A stretch of DNA of 64,000 nucleotides from Pristionchus mayeri (taxonomy: Eukaryota > Nematoda > Chromadorea > Rhabditida > Neodiplogasteridae), in NCBI GenBank assembly GCA_036245805.1, contig BTRK01000001.1, forward strand, positions 28,093,087 to 28,157,086, given 5' to 3'. Below the pieces are notes generated by a model that saw only the letters and a program-made list of their open reading frames with translations, was not told the DNA's origin and did no database searches. The position numbers were made by a program, and so were the translations under genes. Positions 11,433-22,756 of the stretch are shown one piece after another (the stretch's first letter is position 1; each line of letters starts with the position of its first letter).

Positions 11433-12316
11433 ATGAGAATGCTTCTCTTATTACCACTTCTCATCGCCCTCTTCGGGTGAGAGATCTGACCCGCCGAACT
11501 CTCCGCCATTCCTCAAGTACCGTATTCCAGGTACTCGCTCGCTCGTAACTTCCCATATTCAGTGGATAAAGTAAAACGCCAGGTTACCCAGCAATCTAGC
11601 TCTACCAACTGCGTGACGACCAACGGGCGTCAAACTTGCACCGTGTGCACCAACGGAAACTGCCAGACGAGTAAGGGGTACTGTAGTGTGGTGGGTACTG
11701 TAGGGGCACCCGAGTGGGCCTTCAGCTAACAAGATAAACTCACAATAAGTTCGAAGGAATGATACCGTATGATACGGCAATATCCTTTTTGTAGCCGACG
11801 GAAATGGCGAGGATTCGGGACATGCTACCTCTACCAGCCACAAATTTCCTGCCGGTAATGCATGAACACTTCATCTGGTTTAATTTTCATCTGAAAATAT
11901 TTGTAAAAAAATGTTCGAAGAATGAATATTGTATGTATGATACGGTATTTATCCGTTTTTCCAGCCTCCAACGGACAGGGAGACGTTTCGCGGCAGAGCA
12001 CCTCTACCTCCCGCTCCTGCTCGAACAACAATGGACAAGTGACTTGCACCGAGTGCAACAATGGAGTCTGCCACACGAGTGAGCGAGGGTTACTGTAGGC
12101 GTACTGTATCCGATTGCATTTACAGCCTCGAACGGACAGCAACAGGCTTTGGGTTCTGTAACCTCCACTGGACCGCGAGAGTCTTTGAGATCTTCAGCCC
12201 CCAATGACAATCGCAAGGTTTCGGAACAATCCACCTCTAGCAGCCGCTCATGCACAACCACCAACGGCGTTCGAACTTGCACCGTTTGCGTCAACGGAAG
12301 CTGCCACACAGAGTGA
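11433..12316 (+). CDS. Secreted multi-module cysteine-rich precursor (gene B)
   Basis: Five exons: 11433-11476, 11531-11670, 11795-11854, 11965-12078, 12126-12316; 182 codons, TGA at 12314. Exon 1 is 44 nt, the same length and splice phase as in gene A, and encodes signal peptide MRMLLLLPLLIALFG. Three near-identical C-x8-C-x2-C-x4-C modules follow: NCVTTNGRQTCTVCTNGNC, SCSNNNGQVTCTECNNGVC and SCTTTNGVRTCTVCVNGSC. Each is preceded by a Ser/Thr-rich STSxxSR-like stretch that could be O-glycosylated. A KR pair occurs after the mature N-terminus (KVKRQV), but the GKRE linkers of gene A are mostly replaced by NGQ. The last module ends at the stop. No known family recognised; an extracellular role is inferred from the signal peptide and cysteines. 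Confidence 0.75.
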
Positions 12317-12482
12317 TGGTACTTTGGAGGGTACAGTAAATGAAGACAAATTGTTTACTTTCACTTAATTCTTTCAGCAACCAAAATCTAACTGCTTTTC
12401 TGACATACATTGGCTTATTGTATTCTTGCAGGTTGCAATTGTTGATAACTGCATAGTGAAATAAGACCCACTCGAACAAATG

Positions 12483-12511
12483 AATAAAGATATGAAGCCT
12501 GTTTGAATAAA
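12483..12511 (+). terminator. Poly(A) signals of gene B
   Basis: Two AATAAA hexamers (12483 and 12506) within a short direct repeat (AATAAAGATATGAAGCCTGT, twice), 167-190 bp after the gene B stop codon. Confidence 0.7.
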
Positions 12512-12738
12512 GATATGAAGCCTGTTGACTTTCGACGTGCATCTCCCATTGACGCTAACTTTTGCAAAATGGATCTTTTTTCTCAAAGTCGAATTTTTAT
12601 GGTTAGGCAGTCAAAAGTTTAAAATTACCATTCAAGGCATGATAAAGAAAGGAGACTTGAAAAATGTCCAATTTCATCTCACATCAATGATGCGAATGTT
12701 CGCACATGAGATCAATGTTCTCCTCACATAAGTGCTTG

Positions 12739-12816
12739 CCTTCTCCATCTTCGTTGACGCAGTTCCTTCTCCATCTTCGTTGACGCAGTTCCTTCTCCAT
12801 CTTCGTTGACGCAGTT
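12739..12816 (+). repeat. 26-bp tandem repeat, three copies
   Basis: Unit ccttctccatcttcgttgac gcagtt occurs three times without mismatch at 12739, 12765 and 12791. No coding significance seen. Confidence 0.95.
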
Positions 12817-12852
12817 CCGTCCAACTTCTATAATCTATGCTAATGTGAATAG

Positions 12853-13328
12853 AGCGAACCACGTCAAATTGCGACACGTATGGCTGCATGATCTGCGAGA
12901 ACGGAAAATGCAAATACAAGCGTGAGTTATGAATCTGACCCACCGAACTCATTTTGAAATAAAAATCTATTACACTCCAAAACAGTATATGTAACAGACG
13001 ACATATTCGATTTATTTGCGTCGACTGGTGGATACAAGCGGTCGGCCAAGAGCAACAACACCAAGTCTGTGAACAACACCCAGTATAGTGAGTTATGCGA
13101 ATCTGACCCACCGAACTACCGTACCTTCAGCCTCCAACAGAAAACGAGAAGCGCAATGCCCCTTTGGTGCACACGGCAATGGCAGATGTCAAGGAGCTTA
13201 TGAGATTAGGAAAGATCACCGTGAGTTACGAATCTGACATGTCGAACTACCGTAGTCCTTCAGGCAAGCGCGAGGCTTCCGAGGAGGAGCAGATCAGCAA
13301 CAGCGCGTCGTCGGATAACAACATCTAA
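12853..13328 (+). pseudogene. Partial cysteine-rich gene lacking a signal-peptide exon
   Basis: Four exons with correct splice sites: 12853-12921 (NCDTYGCMICENGKC, a perfect C-x4-C-x2-C-x4-C module), 12986-13087 (GGYKRSAKSNN), 13131-13220 (NRKREAQCPFG), 13264-13328 (KREASEEEQ, ending in TAA at 13326). All internal junctions are phase 1 as in gene A, and the 3' flank (cttgataaagagaagaagct) matches gene A's 3' flank. No TATA/signal-peptide first exon was found upstream; the 26-bp tandem repeat lies there instead. It is either a 5'-truncated copy or distal exons used by gene B through alternative splicing. Confidence 0.55.
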
Positions 13329-13982
13329 CTGTGTGAGTTTTGAGTCTGACCTGGGCTTACTGTAGTCGCAGGGTACTGTAACTATCAGTTATCGATCCAT
13401 TAATTGCAGAGTGAAGTCGTTTCCATTACAAGCTCTCTTCGCCCGGTTTACTTGATAAAGAGAAGAAGCTTTCAAATGAATTGCATATACAACTGAGTCT
13501 CGCACGTGATTTACATCTCACACATGAATTTCGTTCGCTAGTCTGCAATCGATTTTTCTCTCCACACATTCAAAAGAAACTGTCGTCTCGAAACCATCTC
13601 TCTCTTCACTTTTTTCTAATCCTAGCTTCGAACGTCTCCCTTGTTCTCATTCTTGGCAATTTCTGCTTTTGGGCCTTGTCATCTTCATCAACGTAGTTCG
13701 TATTATCTGTATTTTATGACATTGTCTATGATGAGACTCACATTCTTCCTACTTAATTCCGAAGTAATGATTCGCTTCTTCAGTCTGAAAACAAGATTGA
13801 AACATGTTTTCTAACTGTTTTTAATTTCCTTCGTTCTAAGTTGAACAGAAGACGGATACGAGTTGATTCAGAAATTGCAATTTCAAAAAATTGATTAAAA
13901 TCTTCAATAGAAAACTTTCCAAACATTAGCGCATTTCTTTCTTTGGTTGTTTCTTTTGTTAGACTCATGATTCACAGTCGAG
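13329..13982. other. Intergenic, nothing recognised
   Basis: 3' flank of the cysteine-rich fragment followed by AT-rich sequence leading to gene C. Short ORFs only. Confidence 0.4.
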
Positions 13983-13989
13983 TATAAGA
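13983..13989 (+). promoter_or_regulatory. TATA-like box of cysteine-rich gene C
   Basis: TATAAGA 54 bp before the gene C ATG, same spacing as in genes A and B. Confidence 0.5.
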
Positions 13990-14036
13990 GGGAACAAATT
14001 CATCCTTTTCCTCAGTTTTCCCACTTTCCATCAACA

Positions 14037-14842
14037 ATGAAGATCAGCTTGATACTCTTACTTCTCGTCGCGCATTGCGGGTGAGAGTTTCCGAATCCGG
14101 ATTACCGTATAACTTACCGTATTCGAGGTTTGCGCTCGATGAAGAGGAAAACATCAATGTAAATCGCAACTGCGTCAATGGCCGCTGTATCGAATCCATC
14201 AATGGAAAATGCCATATAGGTATTTCTCTCTTTCCCTCCACTCCCCAGTCCAAAACTTTCAGAACCTCTCGTATCGCTTCTATCATTAACTACCTGTTGA
14301 AATTTAGACTCGATTACCCCGTAGTGCATAGAGAAATAGATATGATTACAACTCTGATCCGTTTAAATCCGTTCCGCTCCATCTGCTGTCCGTTAAATCC
14401 CTCCTCTTCCTATCGAATCGTCTCACACCTGCCGTATTTCAGTGATGGACAGGAGAAGATCGAGATCGACGATGCCGTCATGCATCTGCAGGAAGGATGA
14501 GTGCTTCCACTGCTTCGATGGAGACTGTCGTCCTGCTGGTATGTTGTAAGAGTATAGCTCAGTAGTTAGAGCACCCGACACGCGATCGGAATGTCGTTGG
14601 TTCGAATCCTCCTGTGATGTTTTTTTTCCAATGATGTTTTGAGCTCCATGTAAGATTCCAATCCTACTCTTTTCTCCCCGAAATATAGGAAGGAATAGAG
14701 CCAGAAATAGAGTTTCTGGATAGTTTTCTAAATCGATCTACAATCATTTCATTCATCTTTATGCTTATCTCATACTATATTTGCAGTTGGCAACGAGTGC
14801 AAGGACGAAGCTGCCACTCAGCGAAGAATCGAGCGCATTTAG
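14037..14842 (+). CDS. Small secreted cysteine-rich protein (gene C)
   Basis: Four exons: 14037-14080, 14128-14219, 14443-14538, 14787-14842; 95 codons, TAG at 14840. Exon 1 is again 44 nt and encodes signal peptide MKISLILLLLVAHCG. Exon 2 encodes ENINVNRNCVNGRC and INGKC, in which the CxxC of the family has become CIES, so one module cysteine is lost. Exon 3 encodes an arginine-rich DRRRSRS stretch and an intact module CRKDECFHCFDGDC. Junctions after exon 1 are all phase 1. No GKR linkers, but RRR and RR pairs could serve as basic cleavage sites. Gene C is a divergent member of the A/B family; function unknown. Confidence 0.68.
14546..14620 (+). tRNA. tRNA-like sequence (probable pseudogene) inside gene C intron 3
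   Basis: Box A-like tagctcagtagttagag at 14555 and a perfect B box ggttcgaatcc at 14599 are correctly spaced. However the anticodon loop lacks T33 (CACGCGA), the T stem has mismatches and the acceptor arms do not pair. Best read as a tRNA pseudogene or tRNA-derived SINE head. Confidence 0.45.
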
Positions 14843-14970
14843 TGATTACTCTCACTTACGATGAATTGATTGATCCGTTGTTTCTCACGCCTTCCTTGCT
14901 ACATTACAGAGTGACGTGGGTCTCGTCCAACGCTCTCTTTCTCCTCTATGATTTTTTAAAAAATTTAAAA

Positions 14971-14976
14971 AATAAA
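14971..14976 (+). terminator. Poly(A) signal after gene C
   Basis: AATAAA 129 bp past the gene C stop codon. Confidence 0.45.
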
Positions 14977-16869
14977 ATAGTTTTTAAACCGCCTCACGAC
15001 ATATGCTAACTGGCAACGAAATGGGATCATCGATTTACCTGTGCAATATTTAAAAAATATCCAATATTTTTGCCCTAGTTTTAGGATTCCGAGAGCAAAG
15101 ATCATGGTTATAATGGGGAAAGTTGAGAAACGAGACTTCTTTTTTACATTGTCTGCCCTCCTTGCATTCCTTCTCTGTCGAATGACCTCACTCTGTTAGT
15201 ATCACACTCTTAACTCGCATTCAGACCCCGTCGGTCTGTGGTCTCATCACATTTTCAACTGGGAGGGCATAGAACGGGACGATGTGAGTAGTACAGAAGG
15301 GAAGAAGCCATCGACCAAATGATGATGTACAGGTCACAGATGTGCATGATCAACTCCGTCTTCTTCATACCCCGGCACTTCATCGATATTTGGCCAACCT
15401 TCTCCCCTATCCCACTCATTTCTAGGTACATCTTCCTGATTTTCGGTCTAACAATCCCTTCGCGATGGGCAGGGAATGAGAAATCATAGGGGTGGGCCAA
15501 ATATCGAAGTAGTGCCCGAGAGGAAATTGCACGTGCAAACCGTCATGTGCTTTTCCGCACACACTTGCAAGTGCTCACTGTTTTCTTTCTCTTTACTTCT
15601 CTCCCTCTCCCTCTAATTGTTGATCTCCATCAGACCGAGGATCGCTCTGATAGTGCGACTGCAAAAAACGGCACGGTTCGTATGCTCTGATCGTACCCTT
15701 TCTATTTCCTAGCATATCAGCCGCAGTAATGTGCTTGACTGTTCGAGCATTCTCCGATTCTTTCCTATTTCAAGCATTTATTCATTCAGCTTTGATGTCT
15801 ATCCGTATATCGATTTGTGGTGATATTTGAAATTTTTGGGCACACTCTCTTAGCAGTTCACTTTATCAAATCTAGACATTTTTTTGGAACTGAGAGGAGT
15901 AAATGTCTCAGTATTGGGTTGATAGCAATTTCTCGTTTTAATCTTGGAAAAATTTCGCAAAACTCGTCATCTCCTCACCCTTCTTATTTTCTCTTTGCGT
16001 TAAACGTGCAGTACTATACCCGCACAATGTTCCGAAACGTAGTCTTGAGTTTTCAATCTCCGCCCACCGGTGGAGCGACTAGCCGGTCGGCCGAGGTAGC
16101 CTTGATAAAGCACTTGGCTCTCAATTTGTACAGCGAATGTGTTCCTTTTAACGCTGGTCAGTTTATAACTCGAGCGCACTTGATGAAAATAATATAGGAA
16201 GACTACCGTGCTATTAAAAAGAATATCACGATTCGTGAACTTTCAAATTAAAATTTACGCGATTTTTATTTCTTAAAGATCCTCTTCGGGGAATAAAATT
16301 TTGAATTCGCGAGTTGTCCCTGAACTGCAAGCCCAATTGAAATAATGGTACTGTATCATTCTCTAAATCGAAGACCTAGTCGATTCACAGTATTATACAG
16401 TAAGAAAATTTAAATTGGCGCGCTAATGCGTACAGTTCAGGAACTACCCGCGAATTCAAAATTTTATTCCCCGAAGAGGATCTTTAATTGTAAGGTAAAG
16501 TACCGTTTTAGCTCTTAGTACCTTTGCAAAAAGTAGTCGCCTTATCTGGCTACACTCTTCCTTTCAACAGGGCAGCTATAAAACCTGAACCTGCCCTTGT
16601 GATTGTTCCGAAACGTAGATAGTCTCGAGTTTTTAATCTCTCTGTCAGTGGTGCGACTCACGCTTCAGTCGATGTATTGTACATCAAACTCTTACCTAGT
16701 GATAAGTGCACACAGCTATCAATATTTGCAGCTGGCTCTTTCTCCTGAGTACTTGTAATTTTTGAACTTTACTGCAGATTAACTTTCATTCATTGTTATC
16801 AGTTTCAACCATGCACATCTCATTGTACATCTTTCGCTTTCCCATCATTCATTCGCTGCGCATTTCAGC
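14977..16869. other. Intergenic, repeat-bearing
   Basis: No supported gene. A ~60-bp segment near 16028 (ttccgaaacgtag.. ..gagtttt..aatctc) recurs near 16606 in the same orientation, suggesting an old partial duplication. It contains the TTAA-bounded palindrome listed separately and the 5' flank of the acyl-CoA oxidase gene. Confidence 0.4.
16273..16487. mobile_element. 215-bp palindromic MITE bounded by TTAA
   Basis: Left end TTAAAGATCCTCTTCGGGGA and right end its exact reverse complement; the arms continue through aataaaattttgaattcgcg. TTAA at both termini is the target site of piggyBac and Kolobok-type elements. No coding capacity. Confidence 0.8.
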
Positions 16870-18575
16870 ATGGAATCAGGCCAGGCCAATTCCTCGACTG
16901 TGGTCGCTCCCTACGAGAACCTTGTCCAGCCTGGAGACAATCCCGATATAACTAAGGTTAGGTTGTCCTTATTACAGATTGATCATGTTGAATTCAGGAA
17001 CGAAAATCTGCCAGCTTCAATCTCTACAAGATGCAGTGCTTCGTGTATGGCGATTACAGATTGAAGGTTAATCAAATTTTCAGATATTTTCATAAACATT
17101 GTCCAGCAGTTGTGAATTTCTCGATATCTGTAACTAAGTCTTTCTTTCCGCATTTGGTGAAAAAAAGATGAATAACGAAATCAGGATCTTAAACGTGAGA
17201 GAATTTTTAATTTTAATTTGACAAAAAATTTGCTATACAAAATCTAAGAAATCAATAATTCTCTTTCAGAGACGTCAGGAGATCCTCGAGTTCGTCGAGT
17301 CGAACAAGGAATTCGACGATCCCGTCCACCCACACTTTCTCAACAGGGAAGAGCAGATTGATAGAGCAACTAGGAAGGTTAGATTATCTTGAGCCTCTTC
17401 ATTTTTTTGCTTGATGCTCTTTCAAAAATTGAGGACATGAAATGGGACGAGCCAAATGGGAAGAGTGGACTTCGGAAAGAACTTAATATCATGCTGGAGT
17501 ATAGCTGAACAACAAAAAGATCGTAGAGTTATAAGCAAAAAAGTTCAGAAATTACCGATCGGCGGCATACCAAAGCCTTGTGGTTTCTCGACGATGGAGA
17601 AATCGCTTAAAGGAATCCTGTGGTCAGAAACTTTTATTTTTAAAAATTTATATAATTTTGAATGTCGCTAGTCATCTTCGATTGAAAACATATGTATGAA
17701 CTTTAAAAAATATTAAAAATAAGTTTCGTATTGAAAATACAGCTTGAAAATAACAAATTTGAAAAACTGTTCGTGTAGTACATTGTGGGGTAGTACTGTA
17801 CTTTGTGAGTAATGTGCGGTCATTTTGTAAAAGTTGTTGGCTTTGGCGGCGCCCTTCCGCCATCGGCGTTTTCTCGCGTTTTCCTCGTTTTTTTGTGTTT
17901 TATGTCCAATGTACTTGAGCAGAACAACCCTAACTACTCATCACGCTTTGAATTGGACCTGGAATGCGTCACATATTGATATCATATTCTAGCGCTTCCG
18001 TTAATTGTTTTACATTCCAGAGACGAGTTTTTGCTTGGCGAGACCCCGTTAGCCACAGCTGCACCACTCACACACTAACAAGAAGGCGAGGATTGCCATT
18101 GCTCGCACCTCCACGCACCAAGCGCAACAGCGAACACCGCTGAAGGAGCTGCGAAGCGAGGTTGGTCTCTAATCGGATCAGTTATCGATTGCTCACCCTC
18201 TCATCTTACTGTAATCGATTGAGATGGCTGGCGAAAATCAGAAGAAGGGGTCTCATCTCATCGCTGGACGATCGAGCGCGTGGGCGTGCTGGTGCTGCTG
18301 ATGGCGTCAGCCCTCTACCGTCCGCCCCGACAAGGTATGATAGATTCAGATTAGGATCATTGCAAAGTGCTTTTTTTATTTTAAATACGCACGATGCACG
18401 AAGGTAGTTTATTATTTACCACAATCTAGCAAGAGTGATATTGAATGACGTGTACATTACCGATTACTAGTTTAGATTTCATTATTAAATTCGAAAATAT
18501 GCTCGTAGGATCAACCTGTTTGTCGTTATATTACTGTTCAACATTTAAAATTATATTTAATTATTAAAAATACAG

Positions 18576-19011
18576 GCGTACGACTTCTCGAAGAAGGAGC
18601 TGGCGAAGAGGGAGTGCGTCCACATCGACATCGCCAACGACTAGGAGTTCCTGGAGCCGGCCGACGGTAAGTAGGCTCTAATTTTAATGGCGGGATTCGC
18701 TATACCATTTTCCCGGTCTGTTTGTCGAAGCTATGGATATTGGATCTACTTTTGATCCTCAGATTGGCCTAGTGAATTTACATTTCTTGATTGTGATGGT
18801 CCCTCATGAATTCTAAAATTTGTCAACCCAATTTGTTCTTCTCAAGAAGATTCAAACTGTTTATAATTAAATTATTTAAATATCGAATGTCAGGCGATGT
18901 GCGCGTACAAGCTGGTGTCGGCGCACTTCAAGTGGTTCGGCTTCCAGCAGATGGTCGAGAGCTTCTCCCACAAGCAGTACCCCCGACTGTTCTCCCAAGT
19001 TCCACCGCGAG
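18576..19011 (+). pseudogene. Phosphatidylinositol transfer protein relic
   Basis: Exon-like 18576-18666 reads ELAKRECVHIDIAND then an in-frame TAG (18642-18644). Exon-like 18894-19011 reads MCAYKLVSAHFKWFGFQQMV and HKQYPRLFSQ. MCAYKLV..KFKW.G.Q..VE.F.HKQ..RLF is the hallmark C-terminal segment of class I PITPs (PITPNA/B). The expected FHRE after RLF appears only after a one-base frame change. The intervening conserved segment is missing. Stop plus frameshift plus missing exon make it a pseudogene. It lies in the giant intron of acyl-CoA oxidase 1. Confidence 0.7.
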
Positions 19012-19187
19012 GTTCGCGTTTCGGAGGATTCATTTATGAGGTGTCGATGAAACATGAAAGTGGTGGGACGAGCAAAAGTGGTGGGACGAGTGTCGATGAA
19101 ACATGAAAGTGGTGTCACTGTGCGAATGACTCGTGGAATTTTCGAATATAGGAGTACTGCAGCTACTGATTGGACCTTATACTGCAG

Positions 19188-20247
19188 GTGCAGTCTGGAA
19201 TCAACTCCGACTTTGTCATCCCACTGCCAAACGTCACCAACTCCGACATGCAGCTCATCCTCAACTGGCCGCAGCGGTAAGTTATTTTTAAATATTTTAA
19301 ATAAAAAATTGAAAAAAAAAACGAAAATATTTCAAGGATAATATTTGGCACTTCTGCAGTTGAGGGGCAAGAGGCTCCGCCCACTTTCCTCTGCGTCTAC
19401 CCCCTACGCCCTCCCTAGGCACCCTGCTTCCCCGATTGCGAAATAGGCGAGAGCGCCAGACAAGCAGGGTTCGCAGAGAGAGCAGTCCTTTCCTTGTCAT
19501 ACTTGGCGACCCGCGAAGCGGGTCGCCCAGTAAGCAACGTTAGGGGCGACCCGCGAAGCGGGGAGACCCTAACGTTGCTTACCGCTTAGGCTATAAGTCG
19601 GCTTAGGCAACGATGCGCACAGAAAGGTGAGCGATTACAGCTAGAGCACCGGGGAGAGCGTAGGGGGTAGAGAAGCAGAAGAAAAAGTGGGCGGAGCCTC
19701 TTGCCCCTCAACTGCAGAAGCCCCTAATATTTTGTAGTTTCCCACCCCACCCCACCGAGCAAGAGGTAGAAACGCGCCACAACAGCGACAACAAATACTG
19801 CGGACGGGTACGGACGGGTTCTCGTGAGGGTTCGGTGGTTTTAACCCGATGCCCAATTAAAATTGGTGTCCTTTCAGACCCAGATCGCGCCACTAGAACG
19901 ACGCTTCTTCGAGGCACTACCCACGACGACTACTACGCACTACCCACGACGTTCGGCATGCTCAATTCAGCGATGTAAGAATTTTTAAATATTATTTCTA
20001 TATTTTTCGAAAATATGACAAACGATAACGCCAATCTCACACAGGTACCTCGACATTCCGCCGATCTCCGAGGCTGGCTCATCCTATATGGCCGAGAAGA
20101 TAAAGGTATACGACTGTGGTTGAAATTGATCTTTGATATTCCCAGGACATGACTGTGGAAGAAGCGCGTGCCTACATGAATCTGCCCGATGACATACAAG
20201 GATGGGAAATGGATCAGATGAAGGATGACCTCCTGTGGTTGAAACAG
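19188..20247 (+). CDS. Three joined exons of an unrecognised protein (partial)
   Basis: Exons 19188-19276, 20045-20105 and 20146-20247 join in frame with good gt/ag sites: INSDFVIPLPNVTNSDMQ, then YLDIPPISEAGSSYMAEK, then MTVEEARAYMNLPDDIQGW and DQMKDDLLWLKQ. Composition is protein-like and 84 codons are open, but I cannot assign a family. The first intron holds a palindromic element. It could be the middle of a gene whose ends are lost, or belong with the flanking hydrolase or PITP relics. Confidence 0.4.
19351..19720. mobile_element. 370-bp inverted-repeat element with internal repeat core
   Basis: Left arm cttctgcagttgaggggcaa gaggctccgcccacttt and right arm its reverse complement ending at 19720. 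The core (19505-19590) has repeated gcgacccgcgaagcgggg and taacgttgcttac motifs that can themselves pair. Inserted in an intron; no ORF. Confidence 0.75.
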
Positions 20248-20311
20248 GTATTGGTCATTGATCAATCAATATCTAATCGATATCTAACGGGATTTCCCAG
20301 GTAAGCGAGAG

Positions 20312-20388
20312 ACCTAGGGAATGGGATGGCCGAATAGGGTCGTATAGTGAGGTCGCTAGGCTCCTCGCTTGGCCATCCCTAGTATGGA
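20312..20388. mobile_element. Small MITE with GGGATGGC termini
   Basis: gggatggcc near 20323 pairs with ggccatccc ending near 20380, adjoining cctaggg and cctagta flanks. The same terminal sequence occurs in the element at 24967-25098, so this is a family. Confidence 0.5.
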
Positions 20389-20650
20389 CGTGGGGAAAGT
20401 GGTGACCATCTCTAGTGAGGGCTTGTATAAACAGCGGCAATTATCTCGACGTACACTATCTCGATGGAATATCACTCCATTCAACTCAACATTAACATAT
20501 TTATCGTGGTCATTTAATTATTCAATTTTTCGATTCATCCTCTTTATATTTGTATTCCAAAACACAGTATACCTTAGGAGAGGCTTTCCTGGATGTATGC
20601 AGGCACACACTAGTATCAGCCGAAACCATGTTTTTTATAATGATATTGTT

Positions 20651-21294
20651 GTAGACCCCCTCTCCGTGGCCTTTTACTACCTGTGGTACGCGGGCGTCGA
20701 CGTGAATGCGCACCCAGAGTTCGCCCACGCCGCAATCACCAACGGACACGTGGCGTGAGCCAGGAGGCCATTCGTCTCAGGAATCAGGTACGGTATCGAT
20801 TGATACTTACGGTATGAACGAGTATTGATCATTACAGTACATGGACTACAACGTACTACCGGAGGCCTTCCGCGACGATATCAACGGTACGGATCTCCCG
20901 CAGCAGGTGATCGTCAAGAAGGAGCTGATGGTACGGTAGCCCATACGTGGGCAGTGATTGCTGTTTTAAAACCGGGGATGGTGCCCACTAGTTCAGATAC
21001 AAATCCAGCAAGGTTTGCGGAAATTGGTGCACTAAAACTGGCAGAAGTATTATTCAAAACCGGGATGGCTTTTGCTGCTAGAATCAAGGGTGCCCATGTT
21101 CTGCGGTAGCCTTGGCTACGATAATCTATCACAATCTGCAGGAGTACGTCACGCCGTTCCTGATGAATCCGGACTTCGCTCCGATGATGCAGCCCGATCT
21201 GTCCGACCTGCCGCGCGCCCTTGTCGCCACGTGCGAGTTCGACGTGCTGCGAGATGAGGGAGCCATCTACGTCCATCGACTGAAGGAGGCCGAG
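20651..21294 (+). pseudogene. Arylacetamide deacetylase-like hydrolase relic
   Basis: Exons at about 20651-20788, 20838-20930 and 21142-21294. The last reads FLMNPDFAPMMQPDLSDLP, then ALVATCEFDVLRDEG, the classic C-terminal segment of AADAC/NCEH1-type alpha/beta hydrolases (NP.FSPLL..DL..LP..LV.TCEFDVLRD.G) including the catalytic Asp. The first reads VAFYYLWYAGVDVNAHPEF, where the GDSAGG nucleophile motif should follow, but TNGHVA stands in its place and a frame change is needed to reach SQEAIRLRNQ. A possible final exon carrying the His (AAGGLHSFAFE, 24256-24302) lies within the transposase region. Probably non-functional. Confidence 0.6.
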
Positions 21295-22756
21295 GTGAGT
21301 AGGAGCGGAGGGACAAGGGTGGTATATTTTTCAAAAGTTATTTATTAATCACCATCAACACAAGTACAAATTGAGGATAACATAGGTGACTAATAATGAT
21401 GAAAGTTGGAAAATAAGCATGTGCCCCTAACAATTGTCCAGTCCCTGCATGTTCCTATGAACTAATCCGACTTCTTCCCTCTGCCCCTCTTGGCTGGCTC
21501 GTTCCCATCCCCCTCGTAACCTTCCTCTTCTCCATCCGCTTCTTCCCCTCTTCCTCTCTTCGTCTTCCTCACTCTCCTCGGTCTCTCTGGCTGCTTCTCC
21601 TCCCCTCCATCTTCGCCCTCTCCCTCTTCCTCAGATGTCTCGCCTTCCTCTGCCACCTTGGCCGCTCTTCCCTTCCCTCTGGTGCCTCCTCTCGCCTTCC
21701 CTTGCTCTCTTCGCCCCTTCCACAACCAGCTGGAGTCTTCGGCTCCTCCTCCACTCCTTCGTTCCAGTCGGAACCAGAAGAAAAGGTCTCCTCCCTCGTC
21801 TCTCCCCTCTCATGATCCGACTCCAAATCGCGTTGATCACTGAACATGATCGGGTCCATGATGGGGTCCGAGTCCGAGTCGACCTCTTCTCCGTATCCGC
21901 CTCCCAACTCGACGGACACGTCACTCTCTCCTCCATCTTCTACCGCATTCCCTTCCTCCTGGCCCTGCTCCTCCCCGTAGAGGGTCTTCACATAGGTGAA
22001 CGAATCGGGGGCGCCGATCTTCTTGAGGTATGCGCCCAGCTTCCTTTGGCGAACCACTTCTTGCACTTCCCTCCAGACCTGCAATATTTTTTTGTTTTCT
22101 ACTACTATATATATTACTGAGGTGGAATGTTATTAAGAATACTAACTTCTCCTCTCCATTTGTGATCTACAGCAGTCATCTTTCTCTTCACGCTCAACAC
22201 CTCTCTTCCCTTCACTCTAGTCACATATGAGAATTTCTCCTTCCTGAGATGGAGAAGATCGGCCATTGCGATGGCGTTATGATGCAACACCGCCAGTTTG
22301 ATCTTCTCGTTGTAGAGGTTAGGGGAGCTGAATATGCGTTGTCATTGCTGGTTCTTTAAACTTTCGCTCCGCTTCCATAATGCATAGGTCTTATAATTTC
22401 TTACATGGCGATATCCTTGGGGACATAGAGGCTGATCAGTCGGTTGAAGGATTCACAGGGAGAGGTATTCTTCTTGGGTGAAGCACGGAGGAATCCAGCG
22501 AGGAAAGTGGGCTTCAGTATCACTTTTTTGAGCAGTTGGAATTCCTCGCTCTTTCTGTCGATGTTGTGCTGAGGTGCCTCCGGTAGTTCCTTGTGCGTGC
22601 ATCCGCTGATCCCAGACAGAAACGGCACCTTTGTTGTGTTCATTTTAACACTTGCATGTATGAGATAACAAATGTAATATTCAAATATTTAATTCTTTCT
22701 CGAAGTGCCTATGACGCCCACACACATGAGCGAGGACGCTCTTCCATCTCTCGAGA

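Noticed and set aside
2052..12816. Possible CRISPR-like arrays at the microsatellites and 26-bp repeats
   Set aside because: Head-to-tail repeats without unique spacers in a eukaryotic genome.
15817..16197. 126-codon ORF
   Set aside because: No domain, no splice context, and part of it overlaps a segment repeated at 16606; probably chance.
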